Position numbers and translations under genes: made by a program. From assembly GCF_034479615.1 (NCBI RefSeq), contig NZ_CP140255.1, forward strand, positions 1,674,001-1,738,000: 64,000 nt of DNA. Reading direction: 5' to 3'. The notes below the pieces were generated by a model. The model did not search any database. It was not told the DNA's origin and worked only from the letters and a program-made list of their open reading frames with translations. Below are positions 38,913 to 49,234 of the stretch, piece by piece (the stretch's first letter is position 1; the number at the start of each line of letters is the position of its first letter). Source of the stretch: Vreelandella neptunia (GTDB taxonomy: Bacteria; Pseudomonadota; Gammaproteobacteria; Pseudomonadales; Halomonadaceae).

Positions 38913-39641
38913 ATGAGTCAAAACACACGGGAATCACTTTCGGTGTTAATGGATGGCGAGAGTGATGAGCTTGAGCTTCGCCGAGTGTTGAAGGCACTGC
39001 CTAACGATACCGATGCCGCAGATACATGGCGCCGCTATCACCTTGCCCGCAGCATGATGCAGCGGGAGCAGGGCGTCGATGTAAGCGTTGATCTCTCCGC
39101 TGGCATTATGGCCCGACTGCGTGACGAGCCAGCGCCAATGACGCAAGATGCCGAGCCTGTAGCTCAGCGTACGGGGGGGATTTCGTTCGCCCGCGGCGCT
39201 GGCGTTGCCGCTGCAGTGTCACTGATGGTGATCACTGGCGTTCAGTTCTTCGGCAACGACTCACCCGTTGGCCAGGGCGGTAACGATATGGCAACGACTG
39301 CATCTGGCGCTAATGGCGCTACTCAGGTACAGCCCGTTAACCTGGCCTCTCAGTCGGCAGTAGCCTCACGTGCTGATATGCCCATGTTTGAACCTACGCC
39401 GTTTCGGCTTAGCGGTCAGTCGGCCCAAGGCGGATTGATGAATATTAGTGAAACTGGGTTTTCAGCTCAGACGCCTCAGGGAGTGACGGCTTCCCAGGGT
39501 ACTAATATTGACGTAGAGCAGATTGGCTTGCTGCAATCTTATTTAGAGCAGCATACTCAAAGCGCTGCTTACGGCAGCGGTGATAGTTGGATGCCGTTAA
39601 TGCGTTCATCGGCAGTGACTGAACCATTGGGTCAGCGCTAA
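38913..39641 (+). CDS. mucA: Anti-sigma factor MucA/RseA
   Basis: 242 aa. The N-terminal RseA-type sigma-binding domain (about 1-75) has the family start SVLMDGESDELELRRVL and WRRYHLARSMM. One membrane helix lies at about 92-112 (GVAAAVSLMVITGVQFF), followed by a periplasmic domain. It holds AlgU at the membrane until proteolysis releases it. GAGGGTGTGAAG precedes the ATG. The periplasmic part is Gln/Ser/Thr-rich and poorly conserved. Confidence 0.9.
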   Translation: MSQNTRESLSVLMDGESDELELRRVLKALPNDTDAADTWRRYHLARSMMQREQGVDVSVDLSAGIMARLRDEPAPMTQDAEPVAQRTGGISFARGAGVAAAVSLMVITGVQFFGNDSPVGQGGNDMATTASGANGATQVQPVNLASQSAVASRADMPMFEPTPFRLSGQSAQGGLMNISETGFSAQTPQGVTASQGTNIDVEQIGLLQSYLEQHTQSAAYGSGDSWMPLMRSSAVTEPLGQR

Positions 39642-39696
39642 ACTGAATGTCGTACTTGATTGATAATGCATTTTAGGTGAGTAGGGAGTGCGCGGG

Positions 39697-40725
39697 ATGG
39701 GATTGCGCAACATGATGGTTTCCCAACGAGCTAGACGCGCATGGTTGCTGGCTATAGTAGTTGGTACTCTCCCATTTCATTCGCATGCAGAAAACGCTAA
39801 TAGTTCTTCAGCCAACCATGGCGGCTATGAGTGTGCAGTAGATTCCGGCGAGACGCCTAGTAGTGCAACGCAGTGGCTTGAACGCGGTTTATGGGCTAGT
39901 CACTGCTATGCGTTTCAGGCTAGAGCGGTGGCCATTGATGCCGTTGATGTGCGTACGTTGGCACTATCACACCGTATCCAGGATGGCATTCGTCAGCAGG
40001 TGGTACAGTACTTGGATGGTCCCTCTGTCAGCATTGAGCGCCGCTCTCCGGTGGGCAGGCTGGCCTGGACCCAAGAACACAGCAACGGTGAATTACCTTC
40101 GCCTGCCAGTTGGGCGGCTCATCTTGAAAAATATTACGCTATTGACTTTGAGGATGATGCTCGTGTCGCCGGCCGCGATGCGGTCAAACTTATTTTCGAT
40201 CCTCTCGATCAATGGCGCTTCTCTCATGAATGGTGGCTAGACCAGGATACTGGCCTGCTGCTTAAGCATGTACTCAGTGATCAGCAGGGTAGGATCATTG
40301 AAACCTTCCAAATTACTCAGCTTCAATCGCCTCAAAAGTATACCGGCAGCGTTCGAGAGAGTACGCCCCGCGTTATCCTTAATACTCCTTGGCGCAGCAC
40401 ATGGCTACCCGATGGCTTTGTAGCGCAACCCGTTACCTTCGCTGGCGATGATGTAGCGCAGCGTGTCTACAGCGATGGATTGGCCACAGTGAGTATTTTT
40501 GTAGAGCCAATTGCGTCGGCAGAGACGACCGCCTTGCAAGAAGGTGTTAAGCAGTTGGGCGTGTCGGCAGTTGCCATTGAGCACATCTCCAATGCTGAAG
40601 GCCGCTGGCAACTTGTGGCCATTGGTGAGCTGCCAGCATCCACGTTGCAGCGTATTGTCCGCTCAATTACTTTCGACTTAGTTGGAGATTCAGCTCGTGA
40701 AAGTGGCGATGAGACTGTCCAGTAG
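39697..40725 (+). CDS. mucB: Periplasmic sigma regulator MucB/RseB
   Basis: 342 aa. A signal peptide ends near SHA at about residue 31. It is followed by the two RseB domains, a lipid-sensing-like N-terminal domain and a smaller C-terminal domain (RVILNTPWRSTWLPDGF). It binds the periplasmic part of MucA and shields it from protease. GGGAG at 39684-39688 lies eight bases before this ATG; a GTG nine bases upstream is less likely. Fifty-five bases after mucA. Confidence 0.9.
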   Translation: MGLRNMMVSQRARRAWLLAIVVGTLPFHSHAENANSSSANHGGYECAVDSGETPSSATQWLERGLWASHCYAFQARAVAIDAVDVRTLALSHRIQDGIRQQVVQYLDGPSVSIERRSPVGRLAWTQEHSNGELPSPASWAAHLEKYYAIDFEDDARVAGRDAVKLIFDPLDQWRFSHEWWLDQDTGLLLKHVLSDQQGRIIETFQITQLQSPQKYTGSVRESTPRVILNTPWRSTWLPDGFVAQPVTFAGDDVAQRVYSDGLATVSIFVEPIASAETTALQEGVKQLGVSAVAIEHISNAEGRWQLVAIGELPASTLQRIVRSITFDLVGDSARESGDETVQ

Positions 40726-40759
40726 CGTTCGTCATTTGCCCATGGTGGGAGAATAAATA

Positions 40760-41224
40760 ATGAACTCTGCTCCCTGTAAGCCTGTGTTTCATACCCCCTT
40801 GCTTCGCACGGGCACGATTGTCGACCATACCAAGCAGGGGGTCATCGTAGAAGTTGTCGCCCAAGAGGGCTGTGAGCAGTGTGCCCAGGGGCGAGGGTGC
40901 GGAGTCGGCTTGTTGGTGCGGCAGCGCAGTCAGCGCATTGCTATAGTGTTTCCCTCCGAAACAGATAACGCCGAGCGCAACTATCCATTAGGAAGCCAAG
41001 TCACTATCAGTCTGCCACGTGCCTCTGTAACGTTGCTGGCTTTTGGAGTGTATGGATTGCCCCTACTGCTGGCACTATTGCTTTCCGGTATGGTGTCACT
41101 TGCCAGTAACACGATTTGGCTGGCGCCCCTGAGCTTTTTTATTGCTTTGATGGCCGCTGCGCTAAGTATTAAATATCTAATGCGTGAGCGAGGGGAACGC
41201 TTTCGCCCACGCTTGGTCAATTAG
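40760..41224 (+). CDS. mucC: MucC/RseC membrane protein
   Basis: 154 aa. The cysteine cluster CEQCAQGRGCG near residues 38-48 and two membrane helices (about 87-107 and 113-133) define RseC/MucC. The family has a minor positive or negative effect on the AlgU response and links to iron-sulfur and Rnf/SoxR reduction systems in E. coli. Lies between mucB and mucD. Confidence 0.9.
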   Translation: MNSAPCKPVFHTPLLRTGTIVDHTKQGVIVEVVAQEGCEQCAQGRGCGVGLLVRQRSQRIAIVFPSETDNAERNYPLGSQVTISLPRASVTLLAFGVYGLPLLLALLLSGMVSLASNTIWLAPLSFFIALMAAALSIKYLMRERGERFRPRLVN

Positions 41225-41305
41225 TTCGTTAATGAATTCTCCAGCATCCTGCTGTGAGTCGTTGATATGCTTTCGTTTACTATCATCTTAAGTAGGAGCT
41301 CTTGC

Positions 41306-42718
41306 ATGAAGCGCTTGATTCTCCCTTCCACACTTTGGGTCTGTGTGGTGGCATTGCTAACGTTTGGCCAAGCCGCCAGCGCACAGGGTTTGCCTGATTT
41401 CACCGAACTGGTTGAAGACGCCGCCCCTGGGGTGGTGAATATTTCGACCAGCAGAACGATCCAGCGCAGCAGCGCGCCCGATTTTGGCGGATTCGGTGGC
41501 CAGGAAATCCCCGAAATTTTCCGCCATTTCTTTGGGGATAGCTTTCCTGCACCTCCCGGTAATGGACAGGGGCGAACGGAAGAGCGGCAGTCTCTGGGCT
41601 CGGGGTTCGTCATCAGTGAAGATGGTTATGTGATGACCAACGCGCACGTAGTGCAAGATGCAGATGAGATCCTTGTGCGGCTCAATGATCGTCGTGAATT
41701 GAGTGCAGAAGTGGTTGGTAGCGATCCGCAAACCGACGTGGCATTACTCAAAATTGATGCAAATGATCTGCCTACGCTCAATCTAGGTGACTCTGACGAG
41801 CTAAAAGTCGGTGAGTGGGTTGCTGCCATTGGCTCTCCTTTTGGTTTTGATCATTCAGTCACCGCCGGTATCGTTAGTGCGATTAACCGCACCCTGCCGC
41901 GAGATGCGTATGTGCCCTTTATTCAAACCGATGTGGCGATTAACCCCGGTAACTCCGGTGGCCCGCTGTTCAACTTAGACGGGGAAGTAGTAGGCATCAA
42001 CTCGCAAATCTTTACCCGCAGTGGCGGCTTTATGGGCGTCTCATTTGCTATCCCCATCAACGTTGCCATGGATGTGGCCGAGCAACTGCGTGAAGGTGGC
42101 CGAGTGGATCGTGGTTGGTTAGGCGTCATGATTCAGCCCGTGTCCGATGATCTGGCCGAGTCTTTCGGTATGGAAAATGCCATAGGGGCTTTGATTGCTG
42201 ATCTGGATCCTGAAGGCCCGGCGGCCCAGGGAGGACTTCAAGCTGGCGATGTCATTCTTGAGGTCAATGGCGAAGAGGTTGAACGCTCAAGCTCGCTGCC
42301 GCGTCTGATCGGCAAAGGTTCGCCAGGCACCGAGGTGGAGCTCACCTTGATGCGTGACGGTGAAGAACTGACTGAGTCCGTCGAGTTAGGCAGTTGGCCC
42401 GACGCTGAGCAGCAGTCGGCACAGGCCAGCAGCAATAACCAGGCGCGCCTTGGCGTGATGGTCGCTGAAATCGATGACGCCATGCGCGAGCAGCTAAATA
42501 TCCCCGGCGGTGTAATCGTTCGTCAGGTTGAGTCTGGTAGCGTGGCCGCAGAGGCCGGTATTCGTTCAGGCGATGTGTTGGTAAGCATCGACCATCGCAG
42601 CGTTTCTTCCTCTAATGAGTTGGTAGAGATTGTCGAGGCGCTGCCGACTGACCGCGCTATCCCTGTACGTCTGTTCCGCGACGGGCGTTCGCTTTTCGTA
42701 GCGCTGCGTCTGGAATAA
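41306..42718 (+). CDS. mucD: Periplasmic serine protease MucD/DegP
   Basis: 470 aa. The signal peptide (1-26, ending ASA) is followed by a trypsin-like domain with H114 (TNAHVV), D144 (QTDVALL) and S217 (NPGNSGGPL), then two PDZ domains (about 260-350 and 380-465). It degrades or refolds misfolded periplasmic proteins and dampens AlgU activation. TAGGAG at 41293-41298 supports this ATG over one at 41267. Confidence 0.95.
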   Translation: MKRLILPSTLWVCVVALLTFGQAASAQGLPDFTELVEDAAPGVVNISTSRTIQRSSAPDFGGFGGQEIPEIFRHFFGDSFPAPPGNGQGRTEERQSLGSGFVISEDGYVMTNAHVVQDADEILVRLNDRRELSAEVVGSDPQTDVALLKIDANDLPTLNLGDSDELKVGEWVAAIGSPFGFDHSVTAGIVSAINRTLPRDAYVPFIQTDVAINPGNSGGPLFNLDGEVVGINSQIFTRSGGFMGVSFAIPINVAMDVAEQLREGGRVDRGWLGVMIQPVSDDLAESFGMENAIGALIADLDPEGPAAQGGLQAGDVILEVNGEEVERSSSLPRLIGKGSPGTEVELTLMRDGEELTESVELGSWPDAEQQSAQASSNNQARLGVMVAEIDDAMREQLNIPGGVIVRQVESGSVAAEAGIRSGDVLVSIDHRSVSSSNELVEIVEALPTDRAIPVRLFRDGRSLFVALRLE

Positions 42719-42737
42719 CCCGCCTATTTTCACTCCT

Positions 42738-42760
42738 GGTCCGGCGGTTCTCGCCGGACC
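42738..42760. terminator. Strong hairpin after mucD
   Basis: GGTCCGGCG (42738-42746) pairs with CGCCGGACC (42752-42760) across a five-base loop. The following bases (gctgttcc) are only mildly T-rich, so termination is uncertain; a second hairpin ending in T5 follows at 42777-42806. Confidence 0.6.
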
Positions 42761-42776
42761 GCTGTTCCTAGCCTGC

Positions 42777-42806
42777 GCATATCGCTACAATAGCGGATAT
42801 CTTTTT
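42777..42806 (+). terminator. Second hairpin after mucD, ending in T5
   Basis: ATATCGCTA pairs with TAGCGGATAT, with one bulged G and a CAA loop, then CTTTTT. It reads as a weak terminator. The loop region TACAAT (42786-42791) could instead be a lepA -10, but no -35 is found at the right distance. Confidence 0.5.
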
Positions 42807-42913
42807 GTCGGAAATGGCCCTTATTTTTAAACGGCAGCTGTTTTCGAGCTTTGAACTCTCGAAGCGGCCTGCCTATGCGGCCGCTTGCGTACCACTAAGG
42901 CAGAACAGACTCG

Positions 42914-44731
42914 ATGTCCCAAGACGTTCCCAACGGAAAGCTCAAGCACATTCGCAATTTCTCCATTATCGCCCACATTGACCATGGTAAATCGACGCTC
43001 TCTGATCGCCTGATCCAGACCTGCGAAGGATTAACCGAGCGTGAGCTTAAAGAGCAAGTGCTCGATTCTATGGACATCGAGCGTGAACGTGGTATTACCA
43101 TCAAAGCGCAGTCGGTCACCCTGGATTACACCGCTGCCGATGGTCAGGTTTACCAACTGAACTTTATCGATACGCCAGGGCATGTCGACTTCTCCTATGA
43201 AGTGTCGCGCTCGCTCTACGCCTGTGAAGGGGCATTGCTGGTTGTCGATGCGGCACAAGGTGTTGAAGCGCAGTCGGTGGCCAACTGCTATACCGCTATC
43301 GAGCAAGGTCTGGAAGTGCTGCCGGTACTTAACAAAATTGATTTGCCCCAGGCTGATTGTGACAAGGTTGCCCAGGAAATCGAAGAAATTATTGGGCTTG
43401 ATGCGACTGATGCCTGCCAGGTTTCGGCTAAAAGCGGCATTGGTATTGATGCTTTGCTTGAGCGCTTGGTGCGGGATATCCCGCCGCCCAAAGGCGACCC
43501 GGAAGCGCCGCTGCAAGCGCTCATTATCGATTCCTGGTTTGATAACTACCTTGGCGTTGTCTCGCTGGTTCGTCTGTTTGATGGCACGCTGCGCAAAGGC
43601 GATAAGATTCGTATTAAATCAACGGGCCGCGATTGGGGCGCCACGGAAGTAGGAATTTTCACTCCCCAGCGCAAGCAGACCGGGATTCTGCGTGCCGGGG
43701 AAGTCGGCTTTATTGTCGCCGGTATCAAAGAGATCCACGGCGCGCCGGTGGGCGATACCATTACCCACACCAAGACGCCAGATGTAGCGCGACTGCCCGG
43801 TTTCCAAAAAGTAAAACCGCAGGTTTATGCCGGTATGTTCCCGGTCAGTGCGGATGATTATGAAGACTTCCGTGATGCGCTTGAGAAGCTGGCGCTTAAC
43901 GATGCCTCGCTTGCCTATGAACCAGAAAACTCTGATGCCCTTGGCTTTGGTTTCCGGGTGGGCTTTCTTGGCACGCTGCACATGGAGATCGTTCAGGAGC
44001 GTCTGGAGCGTGAGTATGATATCGACCTGCTCACTACCGCCCCTACGGTTGTCTATGAGCTGGCGATGAAAAATGGCGATATTACCTATGTCTCCAACCC
44101 CTCAAAGCTACCCGACATGGCCGACGTGGATGAAATGCGTGAGCCGGTGGTTCGCGCCAGTATTCTGGTGCCTCAGGAGTATGTGGGTAACGTCATTACC
44201 GAATGCGAGCAGCGCCGTGGTACACAGTTAGATATGCAGTTTCTGGGTAACCAAATCCAGTTGTCTTACGAATTGCCCATGTCCGAAGTGGTCATGGACT
44301 TTTTTGACCGCCTGAAATCGATCTCCAAGGGTTACGCTTCGCTAGAGTACAACTTCGAACGTTTTGAAGAGGCGAAGCTTGTACGTCTCGATGTATTGAT
44401 AAATGGTGACAAGGTTGACGCGCTAGCGGTGATTATCCACCGTGATCATGCCCACCAACGCGGTCGTTTGTTAGTGGAAAAAATGAAAGAGCTAATCCCG
44501 CGTCAAATGTTTGATGTAGCGATTCAGGCGGCTATTGGTGGCCAAGTGGTGGCACGCTCCACCGTTAAGGCGCTGCGCAAAAACGTGACGGCCAAGTGTT
44601 ACGGCGGCGATGTCAGCCGTAAGAAAAAACTGCTCGAGAAACAGAAAGCGGGTAAGAAACGCATGAAACAAGTGGGGCGCGTGGAAATTCCCCAGGATGC
44701 CTTCCTTGCTGTGCTCAAGGTTAACGACTAG
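42914..44731 (+). CDS. lepA: Elongation factor 4 (LepA)
   Basis: 605 aa. The GTPase motifs [14 protein letters not shown] (G1), RGITI (G2), DTPGHVDF (G3) and NKIDLP (G4) are intact, and the LepA-specific C-terminal domain follows ([21 protein letters not shown]). It back-translocates stalled ribosomes. lepB follows 15 bp later, the standard arrangement. Confidence 0.96.
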   Translation: MSQDVPNGKLKHIRNFSIIAHIDHGKSTLSDRLIQTCEGLTERELKEQVLDSMDIERERGITIKAQSVTLDYTAADGQVYQLNFIDTPGHVDFSYEVSRSLYACEGALLVVDAAQGVEAQSVANCYTAIEQGLEVLPVLNKIDLPQADCDKVAQEIEEIIGLDATDACQVSAKSGIGIDALLERLVRDIPPPKGDPEAPLQALIIDSWFDNYLGVVSLVRLFDGTLRKGDKIRIKSTGRDWGATEVGIFTPQRKQTGILRAGEVGFIVAGIKEIHGAPVGDTITHTKTPDVARLPGFQKVKPQVYAGMFPVSADDYEDFRDALEKLALNDASLAYEPENSDALGFGFRVGFLGTLHMEIVQERLEREYDIDLLTTAPTVVYELAMKNGDITYVSNPSKLPDMADVDEMREPVVRASILVPQEYVGNVITECEQRRGTQLDMQFLGNQIQLSYELPMSEVVMDFFDRLKSISKGYASLEYNFERFEEAKLVRLDVLINGDKVDALAVIIHRDHAHQRGRLLVEKMKELIPRQMFDVAIQAAIGGQVVARSTVKALRKNVTAKCYGGDVSRKKKLLEKQKAGKKRMKQVGRVEIPQDAFLAVLKVND

Positions 44732-44746
44732 GAAAGAACGCCACTC

Positions 44747-45550
44747 ATGGATTTTTCATTACTGCTGGTACTTGCCGTTGCGCTCTCGGGCGTTATTTAC
44801 TTGTTGGATGTGTGGCTATTAAAGCCCAAGCGCCGCCAACGCTTCGCCGCAGCAGAGGCTAATGCCCAGGAAGGACTGGATCCGGTAACCAGCGAAAAAC
44901 TGCTTAAAGAGCCTTGGCCGGTCGACTACGCGCGCTCGTTTTTTCCAGTGCTGCTGGTGGTGTTGGTGGTGCGTAGTTTTATCATTGAACCCTTTCAGAT
45001 TCCTTCGGGGTCAATGCGGCCTACGCTTGAAGTGGGCGACTTTATTCTGGTCAACAAGTTTGCCTACGGCCTACGCTTGCCGGTGGTGAATACCCGCTTT
45101 ATCGAAGTCGATGATCCTGAGCGTGGCGATGTAATGGTGTTCCGCTTTCCTGAGGAACCCTCGGTGAATTTCATCAAGCGAGTGGTCGGCATGCCCGGGG
45201 ATCGTATCCGTTATGAAGGTAAGCAGCTCTACGTCAACGGTGAACCGGTCGCTAAAGAGTTGATCGAAGAGGGCCCCGACGGCTCGCCTCAGCAGCTACT
45301 GTTAGAAGAGCGCCTTGGCGATGCCGAGCACTTTATTTATAACAATCCACGAGACCCTGGCCCGCAAATGCGTGAAGTGGAAGTGCCTGAAGGACACTAT
45401 TTCATGATGGGTGACAACCGTGACCACTCTAACGACAGCCGCTATTGGGGCTTCGTGCCGGAAGAGAATATCGTTGGCCGAGCGTTTGCGGTATGGATGC
45501 ATTGGGACGGCGGGTTACCAAGCTTTACCAGCGTGCGGCGCATTGAATGA
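44747..45550 (+). CDS. lepB: Signal peptidase I
   Basis: 267 aa (E. coli 324). An N-terminal helix (about 4-22) and a second (about 62-80) are followed by the catalytic domain with nucleophile S89 (IPSGSM) and general base K144 (NFIKRVVGMPGDRI). GDNRDHSNDSRYWGFV is the box E motif. It removes signal peptides from exported proteins. Two membrane helices place it in the inner membrane, active site outside. Confidence 0.95.
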   Translation: MDFSLLLVLAVALSGVIYLLDVWLLKPKRRQRFAAAEANAQEGLDPVTSEKLLKEPWPVDYARSFFPVLLVVLVVRSFIIEPFQIPSGSMRPTLEVGDFILVNKFAYGLRLPVVNTRFIEVDDPERGDVMVFRFPEEPSVNFIKRVVGMPGDRIRYEGKQLYVNGEPVAKELIEEGPDGSPQQLLLEERLGDAEHFIYNNPRDPGPQMREVEVPEGHYFMMGDNRDHSNDSRYWGFVPEENIVGRAFAVWMHWDGGLPSFTSVRRIE

Positions 45551-45617
45551 AGACGCTGCCTGTGCTGAATTTAGTCAGTTATGTCACTTTAGTTAACGTC
45601 AATGACGTAGGAGAGCT

Positions 45618-46310
45618 GTGAGTAATTCCTTGAACGCTTTTTGCCGACGAATCGGCTATACCTTTGGCGACGATACGCTATTGGAATTGGCCTTGACCCA
45701 CCGCAGCTTCGGTGGTCGTAACAATGAGCGCCTGGAGTTTCTGGGTGACTCCATCGTCAACTTTGTGATCGCCGAGGCACTGTTTCAGCGCTTCCCCCAG
45801 GCTCGAGAAGGACAGCTTTCACGTCTGCGCGCCCGGTTGGTAAAGGGGCAGACGCTGGCAGAACTAGCCAGGGAAATGGAGTTTGGCGAATGTTTACGGC
45901 TAGGGTCTGGCGAGATGAAAAGCGGCGGGCATCGCCGTGAGTCGATTCTGGCGGATGCGGTCGAAGCCATCATTGGTGCTATCTACCTAGACGCCGGCAT
46001 GGATGTGGTGCGTGACCGTGTGTTGAATTGGTACGCGGAAAGGCTGGGTAATATCTCTTTACAAGATACCCAAAAAGATCCCAAAACGCGGCTGCAAGAG
46101 TTTCTGCAGTCGCGTCAAGCCGCGCTGCCGCGGTATGAAGTTGTCTGCGTGAAGGGTGAAGCGCATGCCCAGACCTTTACCGTGGAGTGCTACATTGACC
46201 TGTTGGCTGAGCATACCACTGGTAAAGGCCCTAGCCGCCGCCATGCTGAACAGCAAGCGGCAGAAGAAGCGCTGTCGTACCTCGAAAAAAGCCCTGGAGA
46301 TAAATCATGA
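45618..46310 (+). CDS. rnc: Ribonuclease III
   Basis: 230 aa. [20 protein letters not shown] is the signature with metal-binding residues; a C-terminal dsRNA-binding domain follows (about 155-225). It processes rRNA and regulatory RNAs. GTG start with TAGGAGAG just upstream. Its stop overlaps era as ATGA. Confidence 0.95.
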   Translation: MSNSLNAFCRRIGYTFGDDTLLELALTHRSFGGRNNERLEFLGDSIVNFVIAEALFQRFPQAREGQLSRLRARLVKGQTLAELAREMEFGECLRLGSGEMKSGGHRRESILADAVEAIIGAIYLDAGMDVVRDRVLNWYAERLGNISLQDTQKDPKTRLQEFLQSRQAALPRYEVVCVKGEAHAQTFTVECYIDLLAEHTTGKGPSRRHAEQQAAEEALSYLEKSPGDKS

Positions 46311-47206
46311 GCCAAACCTGCGGATTCGTTGCCATTGTTGGCCGACCCAACGTGGGCAAATCAACCCTCATGAACCGTATTCTGGGGCAGAAAATATCGA
46401 TCACCTCACGGCGTCCACAAACCACGCGCCATCAGGTCATGGGTATTAAAACGGTCGATGAGACTCAGTTCATATATGTTGATACGCCGGGCATGCACAT
46501 CATGTCCAAGGATCGTAATAAAGCGATCAACCGCTTTATGAACCAGGCGGCTACCCAGGCCCTGCGCGATGTGGACTGCGTAGTATTTATTATCGACCGC
46601 ACCCGCTGGACGGAAGAAGACCAGGCGGTGTTGAAGCGCCTGGAGCACGTAAAAGCGCCGGTGATTCTGGCGGTTAATAAAGTCGACCGCCTTGGTGAAA
46701 AGGGCGATTTGCTGCCGTGGCTGGCGGATGTCGGCGCCCGCCGCGATTTTGCGGCCATCGTGCCGATTTCAGCCAAGCACGGTACTCAGGTCGATACCCT
46801 GGAAGAGGAAGTGGCCAAACACCTGCCTGAAAGCGTTCACTTCTTCCCTGAAGACCAAATTACCGACAAAAGCCTGCGCTTTATGGCCGCCGAGCTGGTG
46901 CGTGAAAAGGTCATGCGCCAGTTGGGCGATGAGTTGCCCTACCAGATGACCGTCGAAATTGAAGAGTTTCGCGAGACAGAGCGGGTGACGCATATCAGCG
47001 CTTTGATTTTGGTGGAACGTCAGGGGCAAAAAGTCATCTTGATTGGTGAAAACGGCGACCGCCTCAAGAGCATTGGTCGCGAGGCGCGCCTGGATATGGA
47101 GCGCGCCCTGGGCACCAAAGTGATGCTCAATTTATGGGTGAAAGTAAAACGCGGTTGGTCGGATGACGAGCGCGCCTTGAAAAGCTTGGGTTACGACCTC
47201 GATTGA
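46307..47206 (+). CDS. era: GTPase Era
   Basis: 299 aa. GRPNVGKST (G1), DTPGMH (G3) and NKVDR (G4) lie in the GTPase domain; a C-terminal KH domain ([21 protein letters not shown]) binds the 3' end of 16S rRNA. It assists 30S assembly. It overlaps rnc by 4 bp, the common rnc-era-recO order. Confidence 0.96.
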   Translation: MSQTCGFVAIVGRPNVGKSTLMNRILGQKISITSRRPQTTRHQVMGIKTVDETQFIYVDTPGMHIMSKDRNKAINRFMNQAATQALRDVDCVVFIIDRTRWTEEDQAVLKRLEHVKAPVILAVNKVDRLGEKGDLLPWLADVGARRDFAAIVPISAKHGTQVDTLEEEVAKHLPESVHFFPEDQITDKSLRFMAAELVREKVMRQLGDELPYQMTVEIEEFRETERVTHISALILVERQGQKVILIGENGDRLKSIGREARLDMERALGTKVMLNLWVKVKRGWSDDERALKSLGYDLD

Positions 47207-47214
47207 AGGTAGCG

Positions 47215-47910
47215 ATGTCACCAGAGCCGGCTTTTTTGCTCCACCGTCGGCCTTATCGTGAAACGAGTGCGCTGGTGGATCTATTAACGCTTGATCACGG
47301 CAGAGTGCGTGCCGTGGCCCACGGTGGGCAAAGGCCCGGCTCAAAATCACGCCAACGCCTGCAGCCGTTTACGCCGCTCTTCGTGACCTGGCAGGGCAGC
47401 CGTGATTTAAAGCGGCTCACCCTGATGGAATCCCGCGGCCAGACCGCGCTGTTGGCCGGTGAAGGGCTGTTATGTGGGCTTTACGCCAATGAGATCGCCA
47501 CCCGGCTGCTGCCGTTAGAGCTGCCAGCGCCTGACGTATTTGCTTTCTATACCGCGCTACTCGAAGCTCTGCCAGCGCCTGCGGAACGCGCGTTATCGCT
47601 GCGCCGCTATGAGTGGGCGCTGCTAGAGGCGCTTGAGGCCACACCGCAGTTTACGACGCCAGAGGGTAGCGGTTTGGATCCCCAACTGCGCTACCGTTTT
47701 GACACTGCCAGCCGGGCATTTGTACCTGCTGAGCGGGGGCTCGACGGCAGAACGCTACGCTACATTGAGCAAGGTGATTGGCAGCATGAAGGTCTTGCCA
47801 ATGCGTTGAAGGCGGTAATGCGAGCGGCGCTGGCGCCCCATCTTGGCACCACCGTTTTGCGTTCGCGAGAGCTGATGCTCGATTTAGCGCGGCGTCGTCA
47901 ACGCCCCTAA
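47215..47910 (+). CDS. recO: DNA repair protein RecO
   Basis: 231 aa from this ATG. An N-terminal OB fold ([21 protein letters not shown]) precedes a helical C-terminal domain. It loads RecA on gapped DNA with RecR. AAGG at 47206-47209 sits five bases before the ATG; a TTG at 47203 overlapping era is less likely. Follows era closely. Confidence 0.9.
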   Translation: MSPEPAFLLHRRPYRETSALVDLLTLDHGRVRAVAHGGQRPGSKSRQRLQPFTPLFVTWQGSRDLKRLTLMESRGQTALLAGEGLLCGLYANEIATRLLPLELPAPDVFAFYTALLEALPAPAERALSLRRYEWALLEALEATPQFTTPEGSGLDPQLRYRFDTASRAFVPAERGLDGRTLRYIEQGDWQHEGLANALKAVMRAALAPHLGTTVLRSRELMLDLARRRQRP

Positions 47911-47963
47911 TTCCTATAATCCCTATTCAAAAACTCTTATCTTATTGCTGCGCTGGAGGCACT

Positions 47964-48788
47964 ATGCACCCCCCTCGGATACTGTTAGGCGTCAATATCG
48001 ACCACATTGCGACACTTCGCCAAGCCCGAGGTACTCGCTACCCTGACCCCGTGCAGGCGGCACTAGTCGCGGAAGAGGGGGGAGCCGATGGCATTACGGT
48101 GCATTTGCGTGAAGACCGGCGGCATATCCAGCCCCGCGATGTGCGCATTCTGGCCGAAGTGCTTAATACGCGTATGAACCTGGAAATGGCTGTCACTGAA
48201 GAGATGCTGTCGCTCGCCGAAGAGGTGCGCCCTGCCCATGTCTGTTTAGTGCCGGAAAAACGCGAAGAGCTGACCACCGAAGGCGGTCTGGACATTGTCG
48301 GTGGTTTTGAAGCTATTGCCGACGCTTGCCAACGGCTAACGGCGGCGGGTTGCGATGTTTCCCTGTTTATCGACCCCGACGTGGAGCAGATTGAAGCTGC
48401 TCAGCGCGCCGGGGCACCGACGATTGAGCTGCATACGGGCGCTTACGCAGAGGCGCGGCCAGGTAGCGACGCCGCGAATGCGGAGTATCATCGTTTGACC
48501 ACAGCAGCGACTCATGCCATCTCGCTGGGGTTAGTGGTCAATGCCGGTCATGGCTTGCACTACCATAACGTTGAAGCAATTGCGGCGCTGCCGGGGGTTA
48601 ACGAGCTCAATATCGGCCATGCCATTATTGCCCGTTCGCTGTTTGTTGGTCTGAAAGAGGCCGTGCAGGAGATGAAGCGCTTAATCATCGCAGGCCAAGA
48701 AGCCGGTTTAATGGCGGCACTAGATGCCCACGATCATGATCATGAAGACCACTCTGAGCATGTTCATAATGGCTGCTGCGGGCACTGA
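47964..48788 (+). CDS. pdxJ: Pyridoxine 5'-phosphate synthase PdxJ, with His-rich tail
   Basis: 274 aa, about 30 longer than E. coli PdxJ. The (beta/alpha)8 core is complete: [53 protein letters not shown]. The extra C-terminus (residues 255-274) has seven His, five acidic residues and a CCGH end, which looks able to bind metal. PdxJ makes pyridoxine phosphate from deoxyxylulose phosphate and 1-amino-acetone phosphate. GGAGG at 47955-47959 fits the ATG. The acpS neighbour is standard. Confidence 0.93.
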   Translation: MHPPRILLGVNIDHIATLRQARGTRYPDPVQAALVAEEGGADGITVHLREDRRHIQPRDVRILAEVLNTRMNLEMAVTEEMLSLAEEVRPAHVCLVPEKREELTTEGGLDIVGGFEAIADACQRLTAAGCDVSLFIDPDVEQIEAAQRAGAPTIELHTGAYAEARPGSDAANAEYHRLTTAATHAISLGLVVNAGHGLHYHNVEAIAALPGVNELNIGHAIIARSLFVGLKEAVQEMKRLIIAGQEAGLMAALDAHDHDHEDHSEHVHNGCCGH

Positions 48789-48822
48789 TCAGAAGTTGTC
48801 TATTCAGAGGTTTTTTTAGACG

Positions 48823-49212
48823 ATGATTGTGGGAATTGGCTCGGATATTGCCCGTGTTGAGCGTTTTGTTCGAGCCATGCAGCGGCACGGCCCGCGCTTT
48901 GCCCAGCGTATCTTAGGCCCCGACGAACACGCGCTTTGGCTGCAAAAATCCCAGCCTACAGCGTTTCTGGCTAAGCGTTTTGCTGCCAAAGAGGCGTTTG
49001 TCAAAGCGTTGGGGCTGGGGCTGCGCGAAGGTATGCAGTGGCGCGATATTCAGGTGCTAAACGATGCCTTGGGCAAGCCCTATTTCCTGCTTAACGGCGA
49101 AGCCGAACGGCTCTTGCGAGCTGCAGGCGTCACCAACAGCCACGTGACTCTGAGCGATGAAGCCGAGTACGCGGTGGCGTTTGTTGTATTAGAGCGTGAA
49201 CCCCCAGGCTAA
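48823..49212 (+). CDS. acpS: Holo-ACP synthase
   Basis: 129 aa. VGIGSDIARVERF carries the magnesium Asp, and FAAKEAFVKALGLGL has the second Glu region. It attaches 4'-phosphopantetheine to S37 of AcpP (7.8 kb). The ATG is 34 bp after pdxJ, with GAGG at some distance and a run of T between. The order recO-pdxJ-acpS is typical. Confidence 0.93.
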   Translation: MIVGIGSDIARVERFVRAMQRHGPRFAQRILGPDEHALWLQKSQPTAFLAKRFAAKEAFVKALGLGLREGMQWRDIQVLNDALGKPYFLLNGEAERLLRAAGVTNSHVTLSDEAEYAVAFVVLEREPPG

Positions 49213-49234
49213 CGTTTCGTTTTGCTTGATATGT

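Noticed and set aside
42786..42791. TACAAT as a lepA -10 box
   Set aside because: No -35 at a usable distance, and the bases are better explained as the loop region of a hairpin ending in T5.
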